Source: JBFLVU01 sp964589625 (GTDB lineage: Bacteria > Acidobacteriota > UBA4820 > DSQY01). From it: a stretch of 64,000 bases of DNA. How positions within the stretch are numbered: position 1 is the first letter of the stretch; each line of letters opens with the position of its first letter. The stretch lies in the NCBI GenBank assembly GCA_964589625.1, contig CAZPSH010000006.1, positions 1-64,000 on the forward strand, written 5' to 3'. Positions 8,351-17,194 of the stretch are shown here, piece after piece. Both the position numbers and the translations under genes were made by a program. The notes under the pieces are model-generated. The model ran no database searches and was not told where the DNA came from. It worked only from the letters and a program-made list of their open reading frames with translations.

Positions 8351-11300
8351 GCCACCTCCTCCGCGCGTCCGCCCGCCAGATAGACCAGGACCCCCCGGAC
8401 CCGCTCCCCAGGGTGTATCTGGGCGAGGAGCCGGCAGTATCGGGCCACCTGCTCGCGCTGGGCAGCCCTCCCCTCCTCACCCGATTTCCAGTCGACCACC
8501 GTGAAACCGCTCCGGTCGCGGATCAGGCGGTCCACGCGGAGAAGCCGCCCCTCCTCGTCGAGGAACTCCACCTCGTCGAGGACCTCGGCCTCCTCCGGTG
8601 AGATCAGGGGGCCGATGTCGGGGTGGCCGGCCAGACGCCGCAGAAGATCAGCCATCTCTCGGGCCTCCTTCGGAGTGGCGCCCATGCCCTCGAAGACGGC
8701 CTCGTCACCGACCCTTCCCCGAAGACCGGCCTCCAGTCCCGCGTGAAGGGTCTTCCCTCTCCTGGCTGCCGCCACCGACTCCGTCGTGGGCGGCCGGTAG
8801 GCGGGATCCCCGGCGGGCCCCATCCGAGGTCTCCACGGAACGCGGCGAGCGGGGCCCGGACACGGAAGGGATCCCTCGGGGCGGTCCCCCTCGAACCGGC
8901 CGGCTGCGCCGATGACGTATTCTTCCCCGTCCACTCCGGCCGGAAGGGGAACGGGCTGTCGCTGACCCCGCTTCGGCCCCAGGATCACGTACAGTTCTTC
9001 CCTCGCCCGGGTCACCGCCACATAGAAGGCGTTCAGTTCGTCCCGGAGGGCCAGGACTTTCTCCTGGGCCTTGGCCCTCCGAAGGACCGGAGAGAATCGA
9101 GACCCCCAGGCGGAGAGCCGGAGGAGCCGCATGGTTGGCCCCTCTTCCAGAACGGTTTCCCGGGTGGGAGGCGAGGCGAGGTAGGGGAGGAGGAGAACCA
9201 CCGCGGGAAAGCCCAAGCCCTTGGCCTTGTGGACCGTCAGGACCCGCACGGCGTCGCCCGATTCGGGAAGCGGGACTTGGAGGGCCGGGTCCTGCTCGTT
9301 CTCCCGAAGGTACGCAAGAAAATCCGCCGCCGTCGCCTCGCCCTCCCCCTCCCTCTCGGCGAGCCGTTCCAGGAGGTGCAGGAGAAACGCTTGGTCCCCG
9401 GGGAAGGTCTCCAGGACCCTCGCCCGGTCGAAGAAATCCCGGACCAAGTCGTAGGGCGGAAGGTAGCCCGCTGACTGGAAGGCCGGGTTCACGAATCGCC
9501 GCCACGGCTCCGGGAAAGCATCCCTGTATCGCGTGTACAAGTTTCCACGGGAGCCGGGGGGGCGGGAATGAAGGAGCGCCAAGAAGTCCTCGCGGGGAAC
9601 TCCCGAGGCGGATTCCATGATCCGGCCGGCGGCGAAGGAAGCGAAGGCGAGGTCATCGGTCGGGGAGGAGACAAAGCGGAGCAGGTCGAGCACCTCCCGG
9701 ACGAGGGGGTGCGAGGTCATTCGGGCGGTGGATTCGGAGGCCACGCGATACCCCCGGTGCTGGAGGGCCTCTCCCGCGGCCACGGCCTCCTCGTTCGTCC
9801 TGAGCAGGAAAGCCACGTCGGAGGGCGAAAATCCCCGGCCCAGAAGGTCCGGAAGGAACCGTTCCGCGGCCATCTCGGCGGCGGCGGCGACCCACTGCTC
9901 CCAGGAGAGGGCGGGGTCGAAGGCCCCGCGGATCACGCATACCCGGCCGCCATCCCTCCCCGCCGCCGGCTCCTGCCGGGCCTCTTCGAAGAAGGGCCAA
10001 ATCCGGCGGTCGAAATCCTCCCTTCGAAGGGCCTCCCCATCTTCCGAAGAGCCGCCCAGGGCGGCGAACCAGCTCTCGAGGGTGTCCCGGGCAAAGGTCC
10101 GGTTGAAGAAGTCAACCAGCACGGCGCGGCTGCGGAAGTTCCGCCTTAGAACGTCCCGGCGGGGCTCGAAGGCGGAGAGGTCCTCCAGCGCCCGTTCGAA
10201 GAGGTCCGGGTCACCGCCGCGAAAGCGGTAGAGAGACTGTTTCTGGTCCCCGACGAAAAAGAGCGAGCCGCCCGAGGCCAGCCCCTCCTCCACGAGCGGG
10301 AGGAGCGCGGCCCATTGGGTCGCGCTCGTATCCTGGAACTCGTCGAGGAGGAAGTGTCGGAGGTGGTCTCCCAGGGCTAGGTAGACCGAAGGCACCCCTC
10401 CCTCGCCCAATCTCGCGGCGATTCGAAAGGGCACCTCGTCGAGGAGGAGGGCACCCTCCCTCGCGGCCTCCCTCTCCACGGCTCGGGTCAGCCGAACGTG
10501 GAGTTGGATTTGGGGAGCGGTCCTTCCCACGGCCCATGCCTCCGCGGCCCGGGCCATGGCTCTGCGAAAGGCATCGAACCGGTCCTCGGCCAGCGGGGTC
10601 ACGGCGGCGACGCGGGATTTGGAGACGGCCTCCCTCAGCGAGGACTTGAAGAAGGCCGCCGATTTCAGAGAATCGGGCTGTCGCGTGTCCAGGAACCGGC
10701 CCAGGTCACGCTGAAAGGTCGCTCCCCGGAATTCGAGCTCCGCCTCCCCGACGGCTTCGAGGAGGTCCCTGGCGGCGGCCAATGCCTTCTCCAGCTCACG
10801 TTGGTAGGCGCGGAAGCCGGAGGGATCCACGAAAAGCTCCTTCGGCTTGGAGGCCCTGAGCGACCGCAGGCGCGCCTCGATCTCCACGAAGGCGTCCCCC
10901 AGGTCCCAGCCCAGGGACTCGTCTCCAAGGAGGAGGTCTTCCAGGACGGCCCGCAGGGCCTCCGCCGCCTGGCGGTCTTCCTGCGCTTCTTCCAGCAGCC
11001 GGCCCACGGCCCTGCGCAGGAGGGGGCGTGCATCGAGGACTACGCGTGCGCCGGGGGAGAGGCCGAGTTCGAAGGCGGAGGCACGCGCAAGCGTCAGCAG
11101 GAACGCGTCGATGGTTTTGAGGGAGAGCTCGGGCCACCTCCGAAAGATCCGATCCAGCACCTCCCGCGAGGCCGTGCGCAGCGCCTCCGGGGGTCGCCCC
11201 GTCCAAGCGGACACATTATGAACGGTCTCCAGGTCCTGGGGCGTCCGCTGGAGGGCGAGGGCCTCCAGCCACGCCAGGACGCGCTGGCGCATCTCCCCGG

Positions 11301-11481
11301 CGGCCTTGTTGGTGAAGGTGACGGCCAGGATGCGGGAAAGGTCCCCGTCGGGGACGTTCGGCGAGAGGAGCAGGTCAAGGTACCGGAGGGCGAGGCGGTG
11401 GGTCTTCCCCGAGCCGGCCGAAGCCGTCAGACGATCCACGCCCCGTTGCGAGCCTGAAGCGGATGGGGTGGGATGGGTCAT
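8344..11481 (-). CDS. addA: AddA-like UvrD/Rep family helicase-nuclease
   Basis: 1045 aa. Superfamily 1A helicase motifs in order: Walker A ASAGSGKT (about residue 20-27), motif II LLDEFQDTSATQW (about 380), GDQKQSLYRFRGGD (motif III), and VLTVHKAKGLGF (motif V). The C terminus carries a RecB-type nuclease core, LLRVDRLI followed by VVDWKSGE (about 995). Together with the downstream overlapping AddB gene this forms a dual-nuclease AddAB-type complex. The start was placed at the ATG at 11481 (MTHPTPSASG) with AAAGGA upstream. A longer frame continues to 11676 but would run through the promoter region of the divergent phosphoesterase gene. Confidence 0.88.
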   Translation of the reverse strand: MTHPTPSASGSQRGVDRLTASAGSGKTHRLALRYLDLLLSPNVPDGDLSRILAVTFTNKAAGEMRQRVLAWLEALALQRTPQDLETVHNVSAWTGRPPEALRTASREVLDRIFRRWPELSLKTIDAFLLTLARASAFELGLSPGARVVLDARPLLRRAVGRLLEEAQEDRQAAEALRAVLEDLLLGDESLGWDLGDAFVEIEARLRSLRASKPKELFVDPSGFRAYQRELEKALAAARDLLEAVGEAELEFRGATFQRDLGRFLDTRQPDSLKSAAFFKSSLREAVSKSRVAAVTPLAEDRFDAFRRAMARAAEAWAVGRTAPQIQLHVRLTRAVEREAAREGALLLDEVPFRIAARLGEGGVPSVYLALGDHLRHFLLDEFQDTSATQWAALLPLVEEGLASGGSLFFVGDQKQSLYRFRGGDPDLFERALEDLSAFEPRRDVLRRNFRSRAVLVDFFNRTFARDTLESWFAALGGSSEDGEALRREDFDRRIWPFFEEARQEPAAGRDGGRVCVIRGAFDPALSWEQWVAAAAEMAAERFLPDLLGRGFSPSDVAFLLRTNEEAVAAGEALQHRGYRVASESTARMTSHPLVREVLDLLRFVSSPTDDLAFASFAAGRIMESASGVPREDFLALLHSRPPGSRGNLYTRYRDAFPEPWRRFVNPAFQSAGYLPPYDLVRDFFDRARVLETFPGDQAFLLHLLERLAEREGEGEATAADFLAYLRENEQDPALQVPLPESGDAVRVLTVHKAKGLGFPAVVLLLPYLASPPTRETVLEEGPTMRLLRLSAWGSRFSPVLRRAKAQEKVLALRDELNAFYVAVTRAREELYVILGPKRGQRQPVPLPAGVDGEEYVIGAAGRFEGDRPEGSLPCPGPARRVPWRPRMGPAGDPAYRPPTTESVAAARRGKTLHAGLEAGLRGRVGDEAVFEGMGATPKEAREMADLLRRLAGHPDIGPLISPEEAEVLDEVEFLDEEGRLLRVDRLIRDRSGFTVVDWKSGEEGRAAQREQVARYCRLLAQIHPGERVRGVLVYLAGGRAEEVAW

Positions 11482-11614
11482 GGCGCCGTCCTTTCCCGCC
11501 GAGTGTACCACCGTCCAGTGCATCCAGTGTTCACTGCCCTTTCGGTGGCCGCGTATCAAAACCCCGACTGCGGCGTCTGGGCGGAGCTCCGAAATCGTGC
11601 TAGGCTCCCCTTCC

Positions 11615-12751
11615 ATGAACGGCGCCCTGCGCTTCGCCCTCTTTCTTTCCGTCGTCCTGGGGACTTGGACGGCCATGCACCTCTACCTCCTCCACAGGGT
11701 ATGGCGCCTGCCCCCCTTGGCCGCGGCGCCGGCAAGGCGGTGGGCCATTCTCCTTCTGGCGGTCCTCTGGGTGCTCTATCCAGCAGGACGCATCCTCGCG
11801 CGATTCCTCCCGGGCCCCGCCGCTTACTCGATGGAGTTCGCCGGCGCCGTCTGGATGGGGGTCCTCTTTCTCTCGATGGTCTGCCTGTTGGCGGCCGATC
11901 TTCTCACGGGATTCGGCGCCTGGCTCCGGCCTTGGATACCGAACCTTCGACTCGGAGCGCTGGCCGTTGCGGGCGTCCTGTCCGCCCTGGCCCTGGTCCA
12001 AGGGCTGAGGTCTCCGGAGGTCGTCCGGAAGACGGTCGGCCTTCCGGGGCTTCCCGAGAGCCTGAGGGGTACAAGGATCGTCCAGGTCTCCGACCTTCAC
12101 CTGGGCACGCTCCTGGGGCGCCGGTGGCTGAGGCGCCTTGTGGACCAGGTTCAGGCTCTGGATCCCCACCTGATCGTGGTCACGGGCGACCTCGTGGACG
12201 GGCATCTCCCCGACGTGGAACCCCTCTTGCCGTTGCTGTCCGAGTGGCGGCCCCCTTTGGGGACATGGGCCGTCCTGGGCAACCACGAGTTCTACGCCGG
12301 CCCCGACCGCTCCGCCGCCTTCCTGACCTCGGCCGGGCTGGTGGTCCTGCGGCAGAAGGCGGTGGAGGCGGCTCCGGGTCTGTGGATCGCCGGCGTGGAC
12401 GACCTGACCGCGCGCGGGCAGTTCGGCTTGGCCGGAGACCCCGTTGCGGAGGCGCTGGAAAACGGGGGGGCTGGCGCCTTGATTCTCCTCAGCCACAGCC
12501 CCCTCAGGGCCGAGGAGGCCTCTACCCTGGGGGCCGGTCTCATGCTCTCCGGCCACACCCACGACGGACAGATCTGGCCCTTCGGACTGCTCGTCCGGCT
12601 GGCCTATCCACGCCTCGAAGGGACCTACCGGGTGGGGTCCATGACGCTCCTGGTGAACCGAGGAACGGGCACCTGGGGCCCGCCCATGCGCCTCTTCCGG
12701 CGAGGCGAAGTCGGACTCCTCACACTGGAGCCGGCCCGTGGCAATCCGTGA
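11615..12751 (+). CDS. Membrane-anchored metallophosphoesterase (YkuE/calcineurin-like)
   Basis: 378 aa. Four hydrophobic segments occupy the first about 145 residues, then a calcineurin-type dinuclear-metal domain: VSDLHLG (about 158), VVTGDLVDGH, LGNHEFY (about 222) and SGHTHDGQIWP (about 312). These are the Asp, Asn and His ligands of the family. Relatives include YkuE and UDP-diacylglucosamine hydrolase-like enzymes, so a membrane-lipid or pyrophosphate substrate is plausible but not shown. The ATG at 11615 sits just before the first hydrophobic helix; upstream in-frame codons overlap the divergent addA start. It is transcribed divergently from addA. Confidence 0.88.
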   Translation: MNGALRFALFLSVVLGTWTAMHLYLLHRVWRLPPLAAAPARRWAILLLAVLWVLYPAGRILARFLPGPAAYSMEFAGAVWMGVLFLSMVCLLAADLLTGFGAWLRPWIPNLRLGALAVAGVLSALALVQGLRSPEVVRKTVGLPGLPESLRGTRIVQVSDLHLGTLLGRRWLRRLVDQVQALDPHLIVVTGDLVDGHLPDVEPLLPLLSEWRPPLGTWAVLGNHEFYAGPDRSAAFLTSAGLVVLRQKAVEAAPGLWIAGVDDLTARGQFGLAGDPVAEALENGGAGALILLSHSPLRAEEASTLGAGLMLSGHTHDGQIWPFGLLVRLAYPRLEGTYRVGSMTLLVNRGTGTWGPPMRLFRRGEVGLLTLEPARGNP

Positions 12752-12816
12752 CCCTAATGGGTAACACGTTTTGACAGTCTCTCCCCTTATCCATTGATTC
12801 GTAAGGAATTCGTGCT

Positions 12817-12832
12817 TGGTACGGCTCTTGCA
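12817..12832 (+). promoter_or_regulatory. Sigma-54-type promoter upstream of pilin gene
   Basis: TGGTACG-N4-TTGCA: the GG at 12818-12819 and the GC at 12830-12831 are exactly 10 bases apart, the hallmark -24/-12 spacing of RpoN promoters. It lies 27 bases before the pilin start, and type IV pilin genes are often RpoN-dependent. Confidence 0.6.
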
Positions 12833-12858
12833 AAGGTCCTCTGTGCTGGGGAGGGCCC

Positions 12859-13353
12859 ATGGAGCGATCGAGGGGGTTCACGCTCATCGAAGTCCTCATC
12901 GTCGTGGCAATCATCGCGATCCTGGCGGCCATCCTGATCCCGAGCCTCTTCTCGGCCATCCACCGGGCCAAGCAGAAGCGCGCCATGTCGGAGATCCGGG
13001 GCCTCGCCACGGCCTGCAATTCCTACAGCACCGACACGAACATCTACCCCCTGGCCAATACGTCCTGGCAGGATACGGACGTCGTCATCCCCGTGGGCGA
13101 ACTCGCCCCCTACTACATCAAGGAAGTGCCCAACCCCGACCCTTGGGACATCAAGTACCAGTACAGCACCACCGACTTGGGCTCGGATTTCGCCCTGAGG
13201 TCCATGGGAAAGGGGGGGCAGGACGACGGGGAGACCTTCGCCTCCTCCGTCAACGCGGCTCCCACGGCCACCCTCTGCCTGGAAAACGATATCGTTTGGG
13301 TGAACGGTGGCTTTGTCCTCTGGCCCGAGGGAAAACAGAGAAAGTGCGACTGA
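12859..13353 (+). CDS. Type II secretion/type IV pilin-like protein with N-methylation motif
   Basis: 164 aa. The N terminus is a class III signal: short basic leader, RGFTLIEVLIVVAIIAILAA, with the G/F cleavage site and the Glu at mature position 5. After the hydrophobic helix comes a basic turn (HRAKQKRA) and a globular domain resembling GspG-type major pseudopilins (EIRGLATACNSY, then DPWDIKYQY). No assembly genes (pilB, pilC, pilD, gsp) are adjacent, so it must be exported by a machine encoded elsewhere. ATG at 12859 follows GGGGAGGG. It is preceded by a sigma-54-like promoter. Confidence 0.9.
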   Translation: MERSRGFTLIEVLIVVAIIAILAAILIPSLFSAIHRAKQKRAMSEIRGLATACNSYSTDTNIYPLANTSWQDTDVVIPVGELAPYYIKEVPNPDPWDIKYQYSTTDLGSDFALRSMGKGGQDDGETFASSVNAAPTATLCLENDIVWVNGGFVLWPEGKQRKCD

Positions 13354-13357
13354 GGAT

Positions 13358-14791
13358 TCAGGGCAGGATGGCCCTGGGGTGGGTCATCTTGGCGGGATCC
13401 AGGATCTCCTCCAGCCTCTCCTCCGACAGCAGCCCCCGGTCGAGCACGATCTGGCGCACGTTTTTTCCCGTGGCCAGCGCCTCCTTGGCCACCTCCCCCG
13501 CCGCCTCGTACCCGATGTAGGGAACGAGGGCCGTCACCAGCGTCACACTCCGTTCGACGAGCAGTTGGCAGCGGTCGCGGTTCGCCGTGATGCCTTCGAT
13601 GCACCGGGTGCGAAAGGTCTCCGCCGCGGCCCTCAGCATGCCGATGGACATGAATAGGTTGTACGCAATGAGGGGTTCGAAGGGGTTGAGCTCGAGCTGG
13701 CTCGCCTCGGCGGCCATGGACACGGCCACGTCGTTCCCGATCACCTGGTAGGCCACCTGGCTGATGGCCTCGGGGATCACGGGATTCACCTTCCCCGGCA
13801 TGATGGAGGAGCCCGGCTGGAGCGCCGGAAGGGCGATTTCCGCGAACCCCGCCCGGGGACCCGAGGAGAGGAGCCTCAGGTCGTGGGCGATCTTGGAAAG
13901 CTGGATGGCGATTCGCTTGAGGATGCCCGACACCTCGGCGAAATCCCCGCTGTCCTGGGTCGCTTCCACGAGGTTCACGGCCGTCACGAGAGGGAATCCC
14001 GTCAGGCTCGAAAGGTGCTTGCAGACGAGGCCGGCGTATCTGGGATCCGTGTTGAGCCCCGTCCCCACCGCCGTGGCGCCCATGGAGATTTCCTGGAGGA
14101 GGAACTCGGCCCGCTGAAGCGCGTCGCGGCTTTCGCGGATCATCACCGCGTAGGCCTCGAACTCCTGCCCCAAGGTCATGGGAACGGCGTCCTGCATCTC
14201 CGTGCGCCCGATCTTCAAAACGTCGCGGAACTCCCGCCCCTTGGCCACGAAGGCCTCGCACAGCCTGCCCAGGGCCTCGCGCAGGTCCCTCACTCCGTAG
14301 AGAGCGGCCACCTTGATGGCGGTGGGGATGACGTCGTTGGTCGACTGGGACATGTTCACGTGGTCGTTGGGGTGGCAGTGGGCGTAGTCGCCCTTGGGCT
14401 TCCCCAGGATCTCCAAGGCCCGATTGGCGATGACCTCGTTGGCGTTCATGTTCGTGGAGGTGCCCGCCCCGCCCTGGAGCATGTCCACCACGAAATGCTC
14501 GTGGAGCCGGTCCGCGGCGATGTCGTCGCAGGCCGCGGCGATGGCGTCGGCGGTGGGCGCGGGGAGGTGGCCGAGCTGGCGATTGGCGAGGGCCGCCGCC
14601 TTCTTCACCATGGCCAGAGCCCGGATGAAGGTGGGAAAAGACTCCAGGCTCACGCCCGTCAGCTGGAAGTTCTCGATGGCCCGCTGGGTTTGGCTCCCGT
14701 AGTAGGCCGACCGGGGAACCCGCGCTTCACCCAGGGAGTCCCGCTCGATCCGGCAGTCCACCCCGTCCACGCCGGCGTCTCTGAATCGCAT
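13358..14791 (-). CDS. aspA: Aspartate ammonia-lyase
   Basis: 477 aa. Fumarase/aspartase superfamily, with the signature loop GSSIMPGKVNPVIPE, the substrate-binding GGAGTSTNMNANEVIANRA and IGRTEMQDAVPMTLGQEF. The LQDAVPMTLGQEF-like segment favours aspartase over fumarase C. It converts aspartate to fumarate plus ammonia in the cytosol. Its 3' end stops 5 bases from the convergent pilin gene, and its start is 15 bases after the M32 peptidase stop, suggesting co-transcription. Class II fumarase is the main alternative identity. Confidence 0.85.
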   Translation of the reverse strand: MRFRDAGVDGVDCRIERDSLGEARVPRSAYYGSQTQRAIENFQLTGVSLESFPTFIRALAMVKKAAALANRQLGHLPAPTADAIAAACDDIAADRLHEHFVVDMLQGGAGTSTNMNANEVIANRALEILGKPKGDYAHCHPNDHVNMSQSTNDVIPTAIKVAALYGVRDLREALGRLCEAFVAKGREFRDVLKIGRTEMQDAVPMTLGQEFEAYAVMIRESRDALQRAEFLLQEISMGATAVGTGLNTDPRYAGLVCKHLSSLTGFPLVTAVNLVEATQDSGDFAEVSGILKRIAIQLSKIAHDLRLLSSGPRAGFAEIALPALQPGSSIMPGKVNPVIPEAISQVAYQVIGNDVAVSMAAEASQLELNPFEPLIAYNLFMSIGMLRAAAETFRTRCIEGITANRDRCQLLVERSVTLVTALVPYIGYEAAGEVAKEALATGKNVRQIVLDRGLLSEERLEEILDPAKMTHPRAILP

Positions 14792-14806
14792 GATGTTCCC
14801 TCTCCG

Positions 14807-16294
14807 TTACAGTCCATACACGTCCGTGAATTTCTCCTCCAGGTAGGCCATGAGCGGGGTCGCCGAGAGAGCGCTCCCCGTCACCCTCAGGCAGAGTTCC
14901 GGTGCCAGGTGGCGCCGGCCCTGGCGGTGGATTTTGATCCTCAGCCACTCCCTCACGGGGGCGAAGTCCCCGGCCGCGATCCGGGCGTCCAGGTCGGGGA
15001 GGTCCGCTCGAAGCGCCTGGAGGAATTGGCCTCCATAAAGGTTTCCGAGGGCGTAGGTCGGAAAGTACCCCACGAGGCCCGCCGCCCAGTGGATGTCCTG
15101 AAGGACGCCCTCGCGGTCCGAGGGCGGCTCCATGCCGAGGAGGCTCTTCATCCCCGTCCGCCACGCCTCGGGAAGGTCCTTCGGCTCCAGGGAACCTCTC
15201 AGGAGGGCGCGCTCCAGCTCGAAGCGGAGGATGATGTGGAGGTTGTAGGTGACCTCGTCGGCCTCCACGCGGATGAGCGAAGGCTTCACCGCATTGATCG
15301 CCCGGTAGAAGTCCCCCTCCTCCACGCCCTCCAGGGCAGCGGGGAAGGCCCGCCGGAGCTTCGGAAAGTAGCGCGACCAGAAGGGGCGCGACCTTCCCAC
15401 CACGTTTTCCCAGAACCGGGATTGAGACTCGTGGATGCCCAGGGAGCAGGCCTGGCCGGCGGGCATCCGGAAGCGCTCGGGGTCGAGTCCCTGCTCGTAG
15501 AGCGCGTGGCCCGTCTCGTGGATCGTGCCGAAGAGGGCCATGTTCAGGAACGTCTCGCTATACCGCGTGGTGATCCGGACGTCCCGGAAGGTCCCGTTGG
15601 TGAAGGGGTGGGCCGACCGGTCCAGGCGGCCCGCCTCGTAGTCGTATCCGAGGTCCGCCGCGAGGCTTCGGCAAAAATCCTCTTGGGCCTCCACGGGATA
15701 TCGCCTCTCCAGGACCGAGGCGTCGGGCGGCGACGGGGCGCCGAGGATGCGGTCGAGCAGGGGCCGCAGGCGGCCCTTCAGATCCGCGAAGACGGCGGTC
15801 AATTCGGCCTCGGTCATCCCGGGTTCGTATTCCTCGAGAAGCGCGTCGTAGGGGTGGTCGGGATCGAGGAGGGACGCCATTTCCCGCGTCAGCCCCAGGA
15901 CGCGTTCCAGGTGGGGGAGGAAGGCCTTCAAGTCTCCCCTGGGCTTGGCCTCGATCCAGGCCTCCTGAGAGAGGGCCACGGCCATGGCCCGCTCGGACAC
16001 GAGGCGCGAGGGCACCTTCACGGCCCGTTCCCAGGCCCGACGCGCCTCCCGGAGGTCCGCCGCCGGGTCCTCTCCGAGGGCCATTCCTTCCAGCCGGGAG
16101 AGCAGATCTCCGAATTCCGGATCGGCCAGCCGCTCGTGGACAACCCGCGCCAGCGCGGCTTGGTGGGCGCCGCGCTGTTCGGCGCCCTTGCGCGGCATCA
16201 TCACCTGTTGGTCCCATTCCAGGAGTTGCTGGATCTCCATCAAGTCGTGGACGACGAGACTCTTTTCGACGAAACTCTCGAAGTCGGACGCCAT
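14807..16294 (-). CDS. M32 family metallocarboxypeptidase
   Basis: 495 aa, the normal length of Taq carboxypeptidase / M32 enzymes. Zinc-binding HExxH is in FGTIHETGHALYEQG (about residue 265); the third ligand region follows in GIHESQSRFWENVVG. Other family markers are ITTRY, ADEVTYNLHI and VGYFPTYALGN. It removes C-terminal residues from peptides in the cytosol. The ATG at 16294 with GGGGAGGAGCGC was chosen over an upstream in-frame start at 16366, which lacks a site. Co-oriented with aspA, so peptide breakdown and aspartate deamination may be linked. Confidence 0.93.
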   Translation of the reverse strand: MASDFESFVEKSLVVHDLMEIQQLLEWDQQVMMPRKGAEQRGAHQAALARVVHERLADPEFGDLLSRLEGMALGEDPAADLREARRAWERAVKVPSRLVSERAMAVALSQEAWIEAKPRGDLKAFLPHLERVLGLTREMASLLDPDHPYDALLEEYEPGMTEAELTAVFADLKGRLRPLLDRILGAPSPPDASVLERRYPVEAQEDFCRSLAADLGYDYEAGRLDRSAHPFTNGTFRDVRITTRYSETFLNMALFGTIHETGHALYEQGLDPERFRMPAGQACSLGIHESQSRFWENVVGRSRPFWSRYFPKLRRAFPAALEGVEEGDFYRAINAVKPSLIRVEADEVTYNLHIILRFELERALLRGSLEPKDLPEAWRTGMKSLLGMEPPSDREGVLQDIHWAAGLVGYFPTYALGNLYGGQFLQALRADLPDLDARIAAGDFAPVREWLRIKIHRQGRRHLAPELCLRVTGSALSATPLMAYLEEKFTDVYGL

Positions 16295-16390
16295 GCGCTC
16301 CTCCCCGGTTTCCGCCGCGCACCCCCCGCGTGGAAAGTGGGAAGTATAGCACCCGGCGAGGTTCAAGACGGGCTCGAACCGGTCCCTCCC

Positions 16391-17110
16391 TCAGTTGGAG
16401 AACTTCTCGTAGAGGAAGGCCGGCGCGTTGCGCGAAAGGAGTGCCACCCAACGCCACCTCCGGGTAACGTAGGCCACCGAGCGGCGCCGGCGGATGGCGT
16501 CGTAAGTCTGCCGGGCGGCGGTCCGCGCGTCGGCGACCCAGAACATCCCCCTCTGTCCTTCGGTCATGGGAGTGGCCACGTAACCGGGCCGGATGTCCGT
16601 CACCGCGACCTCGAAGCGGCCCAAGTTCAGGCGGAGTCCCTCCAGGTAGTTGGAAACGAACGCCTTGGAAGCATTGTAGGCAGGATTGAAGGGGCTCCCC
16701 CTCAAGCCCGCCACGGAAGAGATGCCAACAATGTGGCCGCGCTTGCGCTGGAGGAAGTAGCGTCCGGCCCAGGCGGCGCATGCGGCGAAGCCCGAGACGT
16801 TCGTGGCGATCGTCCTGGCCTCGGGTTCCCACTGGAGCTTCCGGTTTTCGATCCCGATCCCCGACGATAGGACCACGCAGTCCACGTCGCCCAGTGCGCC
16901 GGCCAGCGCGTCGAGCCTCTCGGCCGCTTCCTCCGGACGTGTCACGTCAAGGGTTTGGACCCGGTGTTCTCCCCCCAATTCGGCGCGAAGCGCCTCCAGG
17001 GCCTGGGCGTTCCGTGAGGCGAGTCCGAGGACCCATCCGTCCGCCGCCATGACCTTCGCCAGCTCCCTGCCGATTCCTGAACTGGCCCCCACCAGGATGG
17101 CCCTGCCCAT
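16391..17110 (-). CDS. Short-chain dehydrogenase/reductase
   Basis: 239 aa classical SDR: cofactor loop VGASSGIGRELA at the N terminus, the catalytic serine strand GISSVAGL and the YNASK catalytic Tyr-Lys, followed by IRPGYVATPM. The ATG at 17110 is preceded by an ideal GGGAGGTGATC site. Substrate not predictable. It is upstream of the M32 gene in the same direction with a 96-base gap. Confidence 0.9.
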   Translation of the reverse strand: MGRAILVGASSGIGRELAKVMAADGWVLGLASRNAQALEALRAELGGEHRVQTLDVTRPEEAAERLDALAGALGDVDCVVLSSGIGIENRKLQWEPEARTIATNVSGFAACAAWAGRYFLQRKRGHIVGISSVAGLRGSPFNPAYNASKAFVSNYLEGLRLNLGRFEVAVTDIRPGYVATPMTEGQRGMFWVADARTAARQTYDAIRRRRSVAYVTRRWRWVALLSRNAPAFLYEKFSN

Positions 17111-17194
17111 GATCACCTCCCGCCCGACGCCCCCGAGGATACCACGCCCGGCGGGTCGAAGCCGGGCTAGAATGTCCCCCTTGGGAGGTGACGC

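Noticed and set aside
11482..11676. Extended N terminus for the AddA-like helicase
   Set aside because: The extra 65 residues have no family support, overlap the divergent phosphoesterase start, and the ATG at 11481 has a ribosome binding site.
13883..16870. 995-residue open frame opposite aspA and the M32 peptidase
   Set aside because: Shadow frame; both minus-strand genes are unambiguous.
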